From Candidatus Litorirhabdus singularis (GTDB lineage: Bacteria > Pseudomonadota > Gammaproteobacteria > Pseudomonadales > Halieaceae), in the NCBI RefSeq assembly GCF_026262625.1, contig NZ_SHNN01000002.1, positions 930,001 to 994,000 on the forward strand: DNA of 64,000 nucleotides. The letters run 5' to 3'. This document shows, one piece after another, positions 34,911 to 43,671 of the stretch (position 1 is its first letter; every line of letters starts with the position of its first letter). Below the pieces are notes generated by a model. It was not told the origin of the DNA. It saw nothing but the letters and a program-made list of their open reading frames with translations, and searched no databases. The position numbers were made by a program, and so were the translations under genes.

Positions 34911-35336
34911 CTAGCGCTCGCAGATCTCACTAGCGGCGAAGAAATAGGCTATTTCACGCGCCGCAGATTCCGTGGAATCTGACCCGTGCACCGCGTTGGC
35001 ATCAATCGATTCGGCAAAATCTGCCCGAATAGTGCCGGCGTCAGCCTCTTTTGGGTTAGTGGCACCCATCAGTTCACGGTTCTTCAAAACCGCATTTTCG
35101 CCTTGCAGCACTTGCACACACACAGGTCCTGAAGTCATAAACTCTATCAGGGCGGGAAAGAACGGACGTTCACTGTGCTCAGCATAAAAGCCACCGGCCA
35201 CTTGCTCGCTCAATTGCAGCATTTTTACGGCCACAATTTGCAAGCCATTTTGCTCAAAGCGATTGTAGATTTCGCCCACTACGTTTTTGCCGACAGCGTC
35301 AGGTTTTACAATCGACAGGGTGCGCTCAACAGCCAT
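34911..35336 (-). CDS. ndk: Nucleoside diphosphate kinase
   Basis: A 141-residue kinase that exchanges phosphate between nucleoside di- and triphosphates through a phospho-His. Signature: [12 protein letters not shown] at the start and [12 protein letters not shown] with the catalytic His near residue 117. The ATG at 35336 gives the normal length; the frame runs further upstream to 35450 but those residues are not conserved. It precedes rlmN. The 176 bases between ndk and iscX show no gene and probably hold an ndk promoter. Confidence 0.98.
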   Translation of the reverse strand: MAVERTLSIVKPDAVGKNVVGEIYNRFEQNGLQIVAVKMLQLSEQVAGGFYAEHSERPFFPALIEFMTSGPVCVQVLQGENAVLKNRELMGATNPKEADAGTIRADFAESIDANAVHGSDSTESAAREIAYFFAASEICER

Positions 35337-35512
35337 TTCCAATATCTCCGTACAGTCAGTAGAACGGCCAGCGACGGATGCCGCAGGTGCGACAGGCCGA
35401 TGACCTTGAATTAACCGGCCGATTATAGAGATTTTATGCGAATCTTTCACCCAAAATAAGCATTTCAGGCGAACTCATTTGACTTGGAAATCAGTGGTTT
35501 AGCTGTTGGATC

Positions 35513-35713
35513 TCAGCTTGCTTCCTCAATCCACGCGCCCTGAATAGCCTCAAGGATTTTCTCGCCACAGCGATTGGGGTCATCATCGAAGCCTTCCAGC
35601 TCCATTACCCAGCGGCGAAGATCAACAAAATTGACCGTCAACGGGTCGGTTTCCGGGTATTTCTCCGCCAATTCAATAGCGATATCCAACACATCTGTCC
35701 ACACCAGACTCAT
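35513..35713 (-). CDS. iscX: IscX (YfhJ) Fe-S assembly accessory protein
   Basis: A 66-residue acidic protein, the small IscX family that binds iron and IscS and modulates cluster assembly. Key stretches are WTDVLDIAIELAEKYPETDP, VNFVDLRRWVMELEGF and the tail QGAWIEEA, with the acidic iron-binding face. It is the last gene of the isc operon, 10 bases after fdx. Confidence 0.95.
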   Translation of the reverse strand: MSLVWTDVLDIAIELAEKYPETDPLTVNFVDLRRWVMELEGFDDDPNRCGEKILEAIQGAWIEEAS

Positions 35714-35722
35714 AGCGACTCC

Positions 35723-36061
35723 TTAATGACGTTCCGAAACCATATTGATCGTGTAACGCGGAATCTCGACCACCAGATTCTCGTCATCGACTATAGCCTG
35801 GCAACTCAAACGGGAGTCCGGTTCCAGCCCCCAGGCCTTATCAAGATAATCATCTTCGAGCTCATCCGCTTCGGCCAAAGACTCATAGCCCTCACGAACG
35901 ACCACATGACAGGTGGTGCAGGCACAGCTCATTTCACAGGCGTGCTCGATATCCACATGATTACGCAACAAGGCCTGACAGATGGTTTCGCCGCTGTCCG
36001 CCTCAATCACAGTCCCCTCGGGACATAATTGTTCATGCGGTAAAACTACAATCTGTGGCAT
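35723..36061 (-). CDS. fdx: Isc-type [2Fe-2S] ferredoxin
   Basis: A 112-residue adrenodoxin-like ferredoxin. Cluster ligands are visible as the Cys cluster in HACEMSCACTTCHVVV and the distant Cys in SRLSCQAIV. It supplies electrons for cluster assembly on IscU. Its ATG and the hscA stop overlap (TGATG). It is encoded between hscA and iscX, as in other isc operons. Confidence 0.97.
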   Translation of the reverse strand: MPQIVVLPHEQLCPEGTVIEADSGETICQALLRNHVDIEHACEMSCACTTCHVVVREGYESLAEADELEDDYLDKAWGLEPDSRLSCQAIVDDENLVVEIPRYTINMVSERH

Positions 36062-37926
36062 CAGTCGGCCTCTCCCAGTTGATCCAGTTGCGCCACCGAC
36101 AATCCGGTCAACGCCTGTTTAATACTTGCATCCATTCTTCTTGCTGCGAAAGATTCGCTGGCGCGGGCAAGACTGTCAGTAGCCATCTTAAGCGTCTGAA
36201 TGTCGTCTAGCTCCTGCCCCGCCGCCAGTGCCGCCATTTGTGCCAGCAACGCCTCGCGCTCAGCCGTTTCAAGCAGCGTAGCGCCATCCTGATCGAGCGC
36301 ACTTTGCAAATTCTCCAGCAGCTGCCTGGCGTCCAGCCGCTGCTCGGCCAGCTGTCGTGATTGCATGTCTTCTGCTGCAAACTCCCAGGAAGCGCGTAAC
36401 ATCTCTGCTATTTCGTCTTCTTCCAGACCGTAGGACGGCTTAATGGTAATCCCTGTCTCTACGCCGGTAGTTTCCTCACGTGCAGACACGTTTAACAGTC
36501 CATCAGCGTCTACCTGAAAAGTAACCCTGATTCTGGCAGCACCGGCCGCCATAGGCGGTATATCGCGCAGCTCAAAACGTGCCAGTGACCGGCAACCCTC
36601 TACCATTTCACGCTCGCCCTGCAGAACATGGATAGACATCGCCGTCTGGCCGTCTTTATAAGTGGTGAATTCTTGCGCCTTGGCGACCGGGATGGTCGTA
36701 TTACGTTCAATGACGCGCTCCATCAAGCCGCCCATTGTTTCCAGGCCCAGAGACAATGGAATCACATCCAACAGCAACATATCGGAATCTGGTTTGTTAC
36801 CTACCAGCACATCAGCCTGTAATGCGGCCCCCACTGCCACTACCGTATCAGGATCGATATCTGCCAGTGGCTCTCTGCCAAAAAACTCAGACACTGCGGC
36901 CCTTACCAGAGGCACCCGGGTAGAGCCCCCCACCAGCACCACACTGTCGATATCCGTCGTCGCCACGCCAGCATCTCGCAGCGCCCGCTTGGAGGCGAGA
37001 ATAGTGCGCTTGACCAGCGGCTGAACCAAACCCTCCAACACCTCTCGTGTCAGGGTTAGCTCAGGCAATCCGGGGACAGTAAAATTAACCTGCTCGACGT
37101 CTGAAAGTGCTTGTTTAGCGGCGCGCGCCGCCGTCAACAGTGCTCGCGCCTGAGCGGGCTCTGGTTCCTGCAAACTGTATTCTTGCTGCGCCCAGGCGGC
37201 AATCAAGGCGTCGAAGTCATCGCCACCCAAGGCGCTATCGCCACCGGTCGCCAACACCTCAAACACACCTCGGTCCAGGCGCAGAATCGAGACATCAAAA
37301 GTGCCGCCCCCAAGATCATAAACCGCGACCACACCATCATCGCCGCTATCAAGTCCATAGGCTACCGCTGCAGCCGTCGGCTCATTCAGCAAACGCAGCA
37401 CTTTAAGCCCGGCCAGCTGTGCAGCATCTTTAGTCGCCTGACGCTGCGCATCATCAAAGTAAGCCGGAACCGTGATCACCACGCCATCGATATCGGCACC
37501 AAGGGTGTTTCGTCCGCGCTCTGCCAGTACATTCAAGATGGCCGCAGAGGCTTCAACTGGCGTAATTTCACCGGCGCTGGTTAAAAAGCGCACCTGCCCC
37601 TCCTCGCCTCCGCCTAACTGATATTCTGACCCGGCCACATCATTCCGCGAGCGCCCCATGAAACGTTTAACTGATTGCAGGGTATCCAGCGGGTACTCGG
37701 AGGCCAGTGTCAGCGCAGCATTACCTACCTGCGGTACGCCTTGCGCCGAATAGTAAACCACCGAGGGCAACAGCATATTGCCAGCAGCATCCGGCAGAGT
37801 TTCCGCGCTGCCACTGCGGACACTGGCGACTAACGAGTTTGTGGTACCCAAATCGATGCCCAGGGCATGCTTACCCTCGTGCGGCGCCGCCGCTTGTCCG
37901 GGCTCAGAAATTTGTAGCAAGGCCAT
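36061..37926 (-). CDS. hscA: Fe-S cluster assembly chaperone HscA
   Basis: A 621-residue Hsp70-type chaperone specific for IscU. The ATPase domain starts [15 protein letters not shown] and includes [15 protein letters not shown], and the substrate-binding part has [20 protein letters not shown]. It lacks the Hsp70 C-terminal EEVD tail, as usual for HscA. It releases the cluster from IscU with HscB, whose gene lies 5 bases upstream. The fdx start overlaps its stop. Confidence 0.97.
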   Translation of the reverse strand: MALLQISEPGQAAAPHEGKHALGIDLGTTNSLVASVRSGSAETLPDAAGNMLLPSVVYYSAQGVPQVGNAALTLASEYPLDTLQSVKRFMGRSRNDVAGSEYQLGGGEEGQVRFLTSAGEITPVEASAAILNVLAERGRNTLGADIDGVVITVPAYFDDAQRQATKDAAQLAGLKVLRLLNEPTAAAVAYGLDSGDDGVVAVYDLGGGTFDVSILRLDRGVFEVLATGGDSALGGDDFDALIAAWAQQEYSLQEPEPAQARALLTAARAAKQALSDVEQVNFTVPGLPELTLTREVLEGLVQPLVKRTILASKRALRDAGVATTDIDSVVLVGGSTRVPLVRAAVSEFFGREPLADIDPDTVVAVGAALQADVLVGNKPDSDMLLLDVIPLSLGLETMGGLMERVIERNTTIPVAKAQEFTTYKDGQTAMSIHVLQGEREMVEGCRSLARFELRDIPPMAAGAARIRVTFQVDADGLLNVSAREETTGVETGITIKPSYGLEEDEIAEMLRASWEFAAEDMQSRQLAEQRLDARQLLENLQSALDQDGATLLETAEREALLAQMAALAAGQELDDIQTLKMATDSLARASESFAARRMDASIKQALTGLSVAQLDQLGEAD

Positions 37927-37931
37927 GTCTA

Positions 37932-38462
37932 TTACCCTTCGAGTAACCAGCTTTCCATTTGTTCAGCTTCTGCGCGCAGTTTATCCAAATACTGCAGCTT
38001 TAAAACCGCGGTAGCCGAAATTTCATAATCCTCGGCTGCCAATCCGCTAGCAAGCTGACTCATCAACTGCGCCGAGTCGGCACCTATCTCTGTCAAAATA
38101 TGGTCAAGTACGGGCTCCGGATCTACCAGGCCAGAAACGCTTTCCAGTTTTTCCCGCAAGTCCATTTGTTGTATCAAAAAACCGCCATCGACCTGCCGTG
38201 AGCTCAACACATCTCTGTCATACCCCTGCTGAGCCAACATATAGATGGCTCTGCGCAGAGGGTTACGCAAGGTTTCATAGGCTTCATTAACAAAGGCTGA
38301 GTACTGCACTGCCAAACGCTGCTCCTGGGGATTACCCGCCGCGTGGCGATCAGGGTGCAGTTGCTTTTGCAGCGCACGGTAGCGCTGGGCGACATTCTGG
38401 TCGTCTACCTCGAAACGCACTGGCAGATCGAACAGAGCGAAATATGACTGGGTTAGATCCAA
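37932..38462 (-). CDS. hscB: Fe-S co-chaperone HscB (J-domain protein)
   Basis: A 176-residue J-protein. The J domain (residues 1-75) contains the HPD triad in [12 protein letters not shown]. The C-terminal helical bundle that binds IscU includes [15 protein letters not shown]-type segments. It delivers IscU to HscA. The start is TTG at 38462, which gives [17 protein letters not shown], closely like other HscB N-termini. No ATG is available nearby. It is followed by hscA. Confidence 0.93.
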   Translation of the reverse strand: MDLTQSYFALFDLPVRFEVDDQNVAQRYRALQKQLHPDRHAAGNPQEQRLAVQYSAFVNEAYETLRNPLRRAIYMLAQQGYDRDVLSSRQVDGGFLIQQMDLREKLESVSGLVDPEPVLDHILTEIGADSAQLMSQLASGLAAEDYEISATAVLKLQYLDKLRAEAEQMESWLLEG

Positions 38463-38465
38463 GAT

Positions 38466-38792
38466 TTAAACGGTGAAACTTTCGCCGCAGCCGCACTCGC
38501 CAGAGACGTTCGGGTTCTTAAATTCAAATCCCTCGTTGAGGCCTTCCTTTACAAAATCCAGTTCGGTTCCCTCAAGGTAAACCATGCTTTTGGGGTCAAC
38601 GACCACTTTGACGCCATGGCCCTCGAACACTTCGTCCACCGCTTCGGTCTCATCGACGAATTCAAGCACATAGGCCATCCCGGAACAGCCGGACGTGCGC
38701 ACACCAACGCGAATGCCTAGCCCACTGCCACGGTTATCGAGATAGCGGCGCACATGATTAGCGGCCGCTTCAGTGATGGTGACCGGTCGCAT
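38466..38792 (-). CDS. iscA: Iron-sulfur carrier protein IscA
   Basis: A 108-residue A-type carrier with the three conserved Cys: one in [15 protein letters not shown] and two in GECGCGESF at the C-terminus. It accepts clusters or iron for delivery to apo-proteins. Its start overlaps the iscU stop (TAATG), and hscB follows after three bases. Confidence 0.97.
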   Translation of the reverse strand: MRPVTITEAAANHVRRYLDNRGSGLGIRVGVRTSGCSGMAYVLEFVDETEAVDEVFEGHGVKVVVDPKSMVYLEGTELDFVKEGLNEGFEFKNPNVSGECGCGESFTV

Positions 38793-39181
38793 TAGACTGT
38801 CTCGCCACGCTTCTCGCGGAAATTCGCTACAGCGGCCTTAATCGCATCTTCGGCCAGCACTGAGCAGTGTATTTTCACTGGCGGCAGCGCCAACTCCTCA
38901 GCAATCTCAGTATTACGAATCTGCTCTGCGTCTTCAATGCGCTTACCCTTGACCCATTCGGTCAGCAGCGAGCTCGAAGCAATAGCTGAGCCGCAGCCAT
39001 AGGTTTTGAACTTGGCATCTTCAATAACGCCGTCGTCATTAACCTTGATCTGCAAACGCATAACATCGCCACAGGCGGGAGCACCTACCATACCGGTACC
39101 TACGCTGTCATCGCTATCATCCATCTTGCCGACGTTACGCGGGTTTTCATAATGGTCTAAAACTTTATCACTGTAAGCCAT
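38792..39181 (-). CDS. iscU: Fe-S scaffold protein IscU
   Basis: A 129-residue scaffold on which the [2Fe-2S] cluster is built. Ligands are Cys37 (GAPACGDV), the Cys in [13 protein letters not shown] and the Cys in [16 protein letters not shown], the HscA recognition motif, is immediately before the last Cys. The ATG at 39181 has a strong AAGGAG. It follows iscS by 17 bases. Confidence 0.98.
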   Translation of the reverse strand: MAYSDKVLDHYENPRNVGKMDDSDDSVGTGMVGAPACGDVMRLQIKVNDDGVIEDAKFKTYGCGSAIASSSLLTEWVKGKRIEDAEQIRNTEIAEELALPPVKIHCSVLAEDAIKAAVANFREKRGETV

Positions 39182-39198
39182 AAATACTCCTTTTTACC

Positions 39199-40413
39199 CT
39201 AGTGGGCAGCCCATTCAATTGTACTAAGATCAATACCGTCTTTATACATATCCCAAAGTGGCGACAACTCGCGTAGCTTGTCTACCGCCTGCCGCAACTG
39301 CGCAGCGGCAAAGTCTACCTGCTCGTTGGTGCTAAAACGCCCGAAGCTGAAGCGCAGCGAACTGTGCGCCAGCTCATCGCTCAAGCCAAGCGCCCGCAGC
39401 ACGTATGAAGGCTCCAGGCTAGCTGAGGTACACGCTGAACCGCTACTAACAGCCAGATCCTTCAGCGACATGATCAGCGATTCGCCTTCCACAAAGTTAA
39501 TACTAACGTTGAGTGCACCCGGCAGACGAGCCTCTTCATCGCCATTGATATGCACTTCTTCAATATCGCTAATCGCATCCCAGAAGCGCGCACGCAAACC
39601 GCGCAGACGCTCTGCTTCAGCACCCATCTCTGCTTTGGCTATGGCAGCGGCAGCGCCCATGCCTACTATCTGGTGAGTGGCAAGGGTTCCAGAACGCATA
39701 CCGCGCTCATGACCACCACCATGCATCTGTGCTTCCAAACGAATACGCGGCTTGCGACGAACGTATAAAGCACCCATACCTTTTGGCCCATACATCTTAT
39801 GCGCCGACATGGAAAATAGGTCAACCTTCATCTGTTCCATATCAACCGGAATCTTACCGGCTGACTGCGCGCCATCGACGTGGAAAACCACACCGCGCTC
39901 GCGGGTCACTTCACCGATCCCGGCAATATCATTAATCACACCAATCTCATTGTTGGCATGCATAATACTGACCAGCGTTGTGTCATCGCGCAGAGCGCCT
40001 GCCACAGCTTCCGGCGAAATCAAACCGTTGCTATCGGGGTCAAGATAAGTCACCTCAAAGCCTTCACGCTCAAGCTGCCTGCAAGTATCCAGCACCGCCT
40101 TATGTTCTATCTTGGAGGTAACGATGTGCTTACCTTTTCGATGATTAAAATGGGCAACGCCTTTTATCGCCAAATTGTCGGATTCAGTCGCGCCGCTAGT
40201 CCACACGATTTCGCGTGGGTCAGCATTCAACAACTCGGCAACCTCACGCCGCGCATTCTCGACAGCTTCTTCGGCTTTCCAGCCAAACAGGTGCGAACGT
40301 GAAGCGGGGTTACCAAAGTTCCCCTCCATGGTAAGACACTCAGTCATCTTTTCGGCGACGCGCGGGTCAACCGGTGTCGATGCCAAATAATCCAGGTAAA
40401 TAGGCAACTGCAT
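39199..40413 (-). CDS. iscS: Cysteine desulfurase IscS
   Basis: A 404-residue PLP enzyme, the same length as the Escherichia coli protein. The PLP lysine lies in [12 protein letters not shown] (Lys206) and the persulfide Cys328 in [17 protein letters not shown]. It provides sulfur for clusters, tRNA thiolation and other pathways. A strong GAAGGAG precedes the ATG at 40413. It lies directly after iscR. Confidence 0.98.
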   Translation of the reverse strand: MQLPIYLDYLASTPVDPRVAEKMTECLTMEGNFGNPASRSHLFGWKAEEAVENARREVAELLNADPREIVWTSGATESDNLAIKGVAHFNHRKGKHIVTSKIEHKAVLDTCRQLEREGFEVTYLDPDSNGLISPEAVAGALRDDTTLVSIMHANNEIGVINDIAGIGEVTRERGVVFHVDGAQSAGKIPVDMEQMKVDLFSMSAHKMYGPKGMGALYVRRKPRIRLEAQMHGGGHERGMRSGTLATHQIVGMGAAAAIAKAEMGAEAERLRGLRARFWDAISDIEEVHINGDEEARLPGALNVSINFVEGESLIMSLKDLAVSSGSACTSASLEPSYVLRALGLSDELAHSSLRFSFGRFSTNEQVDFAAAQLRQAVDKLRELSPLWDMYKDGIDLSTIEWAAH

Positions 40414-40443
40414 GTACTACTACTCCTTCGGGTACGAACCGGC

Positions 40444-40923
40444 TTAGTGACTTACTTCGCGCAGCCGGAGATCATCAATGACTTCTTTACGCTCGTCCTG
40501 ACGTGCAGATATATTTTGCACCTCGCGTCGCTCTACGAGACTCGACAGACTGATACTCGCTAGAAAGCCATGAATTTGATTGCTGAGATCACACCAGAGG
40601 TGATGCGTGAGACAAATTTCACCCTTCTGGCAGTCGGTAGAGCCACCGCAGCCGGTCGCATCTACATTTTCATTCACCGCGTCGACGATTTCGGCCACAT
40701 ATATTTCCTGGCCGGCTCGGCTTAAACGATAACCGCCGCCTGGACCGCGCACACTGGTAACCAATTCACAGCGACGCAACTTGGCAAACAACTGTTCAAG
40801 GTAAGACAGGGATATTGCCTGTCTGCCTGAGATATCTGCAAGGCTTACTGGACCGCTGTGCGCGTGAATCGCTAGATCCAGCATCGCTGTCACGGCGTAG
40901 CGTCCCTTGGTGGTTAATCGCAT
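40444..40923 (-). CDS. iscR: Fe-S-responsive transcriptional regulator IscR
   Basis: A 159-residue Rrf2-family regulator. The N-terminal winged helix is [20 protein letters not shown] with the recognition region [15 protein letters not shown]. The [2Fe-2S] ligands are Cys92, Cys98, Cys104 and His107, at the same spacing as E. coli. With cluster bound it represses its own operon at type 1 sites, and two such sites are visible upstream. ATG 40923 is chosen; an in-frame extension to 40962 would add unconserved residues. Confidence 0.97.
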   Translation of the reverse strand: MRLTTKGRYAVTAMLDLAIHAHSGPVSLADISGRQAISLSYLEQLFAKLRRCELVTSVRGPGGGYRLSRAGQEIYVAEIVDAVNENVDATGCGGSTDCQKGEICLTHHLWCDLSNQIHGFLASISLSSLVERREVQNISARQDERKEVIDDLRLREVSH

Positions 40924-40953
40924 GCTCTGAACCTGCACTTCGGATGAGCCAGA

Positions 40954-41011
40954 ATTATGCAATAACCGACTATTTTAATCAACTATTTAACCCAGTAAAT
41001 TAGTCTGGTAT
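40954..41011 (-). promoter_or_regulatory. isc operon promoter with two IscR type 1 binding sites
   Basis: On the minus strand a sigma-70 promoter is seen: -35 TTGATT (40977-40982), a 17-base spacer and -10 CATAAT (40954-40959). The 25 bases 40962-40986 match the type 1 IscR consensus (ATASYYGACTRWWWYAGTCRRSTAT) at 23 positions by eye. The segment 40987-41011, read on the minus strand, matches at about 20 of 25. The near site overlaps the -35 and spacer, so binding would repress, exactly as in the E. coli iscR promoter with its tandem sites. Confidence 0.87.
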
Positions 41012-41088
41012 CCGGTTTTCTGCTAGCTGCACAAATATCTTTATACTCTATAACTATCAACCACTTACATGGATTATAAAGAAATTTA

Positions 41089-41838
41089 CTATTTCGCTGT
41101 AGAGCTTTTGTGCAGGGATTTCTGGGTTTCTGTCAAAATCCCGCGCAGGATATTGAGTTCCATTTCATCCAGATTCATACGCCCATATAAGCGACGCAGA
41201 CGCGTCATCAGCTGGCGCGGAGCGACTGGGTCCAGAAACCCAATTTCGATCAGAGTTTGCTCCAAATGCTCGAGATAACGCTCTACATTCTCAGCCGTCG
41301 CAAAAGGAGCGTCCCACTCCGACTGCGCGTCACTCGATAAACTGCCCTCCAGAGCCAACATACGCAGTTCATAACAAACCACCTGCACCGCCATCGCAAG
41401 ATTCAGGCTGGTGTAATCTTCGTGACTGGGGATATGCAAGTGCAGGTTACATATCTGCAGTTCTTCATTAGTCAGACCACGATCTTCGCGTCCAAACACC
41501 AGTGCCACCTGCTGTCCGCTATTCCTGCGCTCCAATACTTGCCTGGCGCAGGCACGCGGGTCCAGTGTTGGCCAGGGTATACGACGGCCGCGCGCACTGG
41601 TACCGACGATAAAGTGACAATCCGCCACTGCTTCTGCCAACGTTTCAACGACCGTGGCGTTTTCCAGAATATCGGCCGCACCCACTGAGCGCCAAACCGC
41701 CTGTTCGTCAGGAAAGCTGCGCGGTGCAACCAGCACCAGCTCACTCTGCCCCATATTCTTCATCGCGCGGGCAACTGCCCCGATATTGCCAGGATGGGTC
41801 GTGTTAACCAGCACTACCCTGACCGATTCATTACTCAT
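41089..41838 (-). CDS. trmJ: tRNA (cytidine/uridine-2'-O) methyltransferase TrmJ
   Basis: A 249-residue SPOUT enzyme that methylates the 2'-O of position 32 in tRNAs. The start is VRVVLVNTTHPGNIGAVARAMKNMG; the knot region shows ALVFGREDRGLTNEELQICNLHLHIPSHEDYTSLNLAMAV. ATG 41838 is preferred; the longer frame back to 42261 runs antisense through suhB. trmJ diverges from suhB, with 84 bases between. Confidence 0.95.
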   Translation of the reverse strand: MSNESVRVVLVNTTHPGNIGAVARAMKNMGQSELVLVAPRSFPDEQAVWRSVGAADILENATVVETLAEAVADCHFIVGTSARGRRIPWPTLDPRACARQVLERRNSGQQVALVFGREDRGLTNEELQICNLHLHIPSHEDYTSLNLAMAVQVVCYELRMLALEGSLSSDAQSEWDAPFATAENVERYLEHLEQTLIEIGFLDPVAPRQLMTRLRRLYGRMNLDEMELNILRGILTETQKSLHKSSTAK

Positions 41839-41880
41839 GTTTATATGCCTGTTTTTGTGCGGCGCGCAGTGTACCAGATC

Positions 41881-41889
41881 TGCTATAAT
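41881..41889 (+). promoter_or_regulatory. Extended -10 element upstream of suhB
   Basis: TGCTATAAT, an extended -10 (TGnTATAAT), lies 34 bases before the suhB ATG. No good -35 is present at the normal distance, which an extended -10 can tolerate. Confidence 0.6.
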
Positions 41890-41922
41890 CGCGCGCCGTC
41901 GCCACCAGCAAGGAACACTCCC

Positions 41923-42720
41923 ATGGAGCCAATGACCAACATCGCCCTTAGAGCAGCGCGCAAAGCAGGCGAGTTGATTGCGCGGGCCACCGATAACATT
42001 GACCACCTTGAGATTCAGTCCAAGAGTGCCAACGATTACGTGACCGAAATTGATGTCGGCGCCGAGCGCGAAATCATCTACCATCTCAGCAAGGCCTATC
42101 CCGATCATGGGTTTCTCGGAGAGGAGAGTGGCGCCAGCGGCAATGCCGACAGTGACTATCAATGGGTCATTGATCCTTTGGATGGCACTACCAACTTTAT
42201 TCGCGGTATTCCCCACTTTGCCGTTTCTATAGCCTGTAAGTACAAGGGCAAGCTTGAGCATGCGGTGGTGCTGGACCCGATGCTGCGGGAAGAATTCACC
42301 GCCAGTCGCGGTCGCGGCGCGCAGTTAAACGGTCGTCGGATTCGAGTCAGCAAGCTGGCAGGATTGGAGAGCGCCCTGCTCGGAACAGGTATCCCGTTCA
42401 AGTCACAGCATCAGGAGCACCTACCCGCTTACACCGAAACGCTAGAAGCCCTGGCTGGTCAATGTGCCGGCATTCGCCGCGCTGGTGCCGCCTCGTTGGA
42501 CCTGGCCTATGTGGCTGCCGGACGGCTCGATGGCTTCTGGGAAATAGGCTTATCCGAGTGGGATATCGCCGCTGGCGCCCTACTGATTACTGAAGCTGGC
42601 GGCCTGATAGGCGACTTCAACGGCGGGGCCGGTTTTATGGACAGCGGTAACGTGGTCTGTGGTAACCCAAAGTGTTTCAAGGCCGTACTACAGGTTGTCA
42701 AACCCGCACTGGGCAAATAA
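41923..42720 (+). CDS. suhB: Inositol-1-monophosphatase SuhB
   Basis: A 265-residue Mg-dependent phosphatase. The metal-binding motifs GEESG (residue 70 region), WVIDPLDGTTNF and the C-terminal WDIAAGALLITEAGG are complete. SuhB also takes part in rRNA antitermination complexes in E. coli. The ATG at 41923 gives MEPMTNIALRAARKAGELI, close to the E. coli start, with AGGA upstream. A perfect 9-bp hairpin follows the stop. Confidence 0.96.
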   Translation: MEPMTNIALRAARKAGELIARATDNIDHLEIQSKSANDYVTEIDVGAEREIIYHLSKAYPDHGFLGEESGASGNADSDYQWVIDPLDGTTNFIRGIPHFAVSIACKYKGKLEHAVVLDPMLREEFTASRGRGAQLNGRRIRVSKLAGLESALLGTGIPFKSQHQEHLPAYTETLEALAGQCAGIRRAGAASLDLAYVAAGRLDGFWEIGLSEWDIAAGALLITEAGGLIGDFNGGAGFMDSGNVVCGNPKCFKAVLQVVKPALGK

Positions 42721-42721
42721 C

Positions 42722-42744
42722 CGCAGGCGCAAATCGCGCCTGCG
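42722..42744. terminator. Perfect 9-bp hairpin between suhB and secF
   Basis: CGCAGGCGC and GCGCCTGCG pair perfectly around the loop AAATC. It starts two bases after the suhB stop and ends 12 bases before the secF stop from the other side. No long T-run follows on either strand, so termination could need Rho, but the position between convergent genes is typical. Confidence 0.68.
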
Positions 42745-42756
42745 CGTCAGCTCGAC

Positions 42757-43671
42757 TTAGACTACACCGCCATCTTCGGAGGAGGCTTCCTTCACCGGCA
42801 CCATCAGGTCTTCTTTGCTGATGTTGAGCAACATCAGCACATTAGCAGCAACGTAGATAGAAGAATACGTACCGACAACAACACCCACCGTCAGCGCCAA
42901 CGCAAAACCGTGAATCATCTCGCCACCAAAAATCAGCAATGCAGTAAGCACCAGTAACGTGGTCAAAGACGTGACCAGCGTGCGGCCCAATGTCTCTGTC
43001 AAAGAAACGTTAATCGTATGTGCCGCATCGCCCTTACGAATTTTCCGGAAGTTTTCCCGAATACGGTCCGAGACCACAATCGTGTCATTTAGCGAATAAC
43101 CAATTACCGCCAACAGAGCCGCAAGTACAGTGAGATCAAACTCGATACCGAGGATCGAAAAGAAACCCAGCGTGATCACCACATCGTGCACCAAAGCCGT
43201 GACCGCGCCCAGCGCAAACTTCAGCTGAAATCTGAACGCTACGTAGATCATCACCAGGCCCAAAGCCATCAGCATGGCCAGACCACCTTGCTCACGTAAT
43301 TCATCGCCCACCTGTGGACCCACAAATTCAATACGGCGCAATTCCACTTCACCCGGATACGTCGACTGCAGTAGTGCCAACAGCCGGTTACCATCTTTAT
43401 CGGAGTAGCCCTGCGGCAAGCGAATCATCACGTCCCGGTCGGAACCAAAACTCACCACCACGGCACCGGCAAAACCCCCTTCGTCGAGGGTGCCGCGAAT
43501 CTCCGACAGCTGCGCTACATCGCTGTAATGCACTTCAACCAGCGTGCCGCCGGTAAAATCCAGCCCCCAATTCACCTGCTTGATAAACAGTGAGCCCAGC
43601 GCGACAGTTATCAGCACCAGCGAAAATACGGCAGCAATACGTCGCTTGCCCATAAAGTCTAGAGTTTTCAT
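42757..43671 (-). CDS. secF: Protein translocase subunit SecF
   Basis: A 304-residue RND-like membrane protein with six membrane segments and a periplasmic P1 domain (about residues 33-125). Signatures: NWGLDFTGGTLVEV at the start of the domain and TVLAALLAVIGYSLNDTIVVSDRIREN in the membrane core. It partners SecD to pull exported chains through SecYEG with the proton motive force. The ATG overlaps the secD stop (ATGA). The terminal residues are acidic, ending EDGGVV. Confidence 0.97.
   Translation of the reverse strand: MKTLDFMGKRRIAAVFSLVLITVALGSLFIKQVNWGLDFTGGTLVEVHYSDVAQLSEIRGTLDEGGFAGAVVVSFGSDRDVMIRLPQGYSDKDGNRLLALLQSTYPGEVELRRIEFVGPQVGDELREQGGLAMLMALGLVMIYVAFRFQLKFALGAVTALVHDVVITLGFFSILGIEFDLTVLAALLAVIGYSLNDTIVVSDRIRENFRKIRKGDAAHTINVSLTETLGRTLVTSLTTLLVLTALLIFGGEMIHGFALALTVGVVVGTYSSIYVAANVLMLLNISKEDLMVPVKEASSEDGGVV

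Noticed and set aside
41839-42261. Longer trmJ reading
   Set aside because: The extension runs antisense through suhB and is not conserved; the SPOUT domain starts at 41838.
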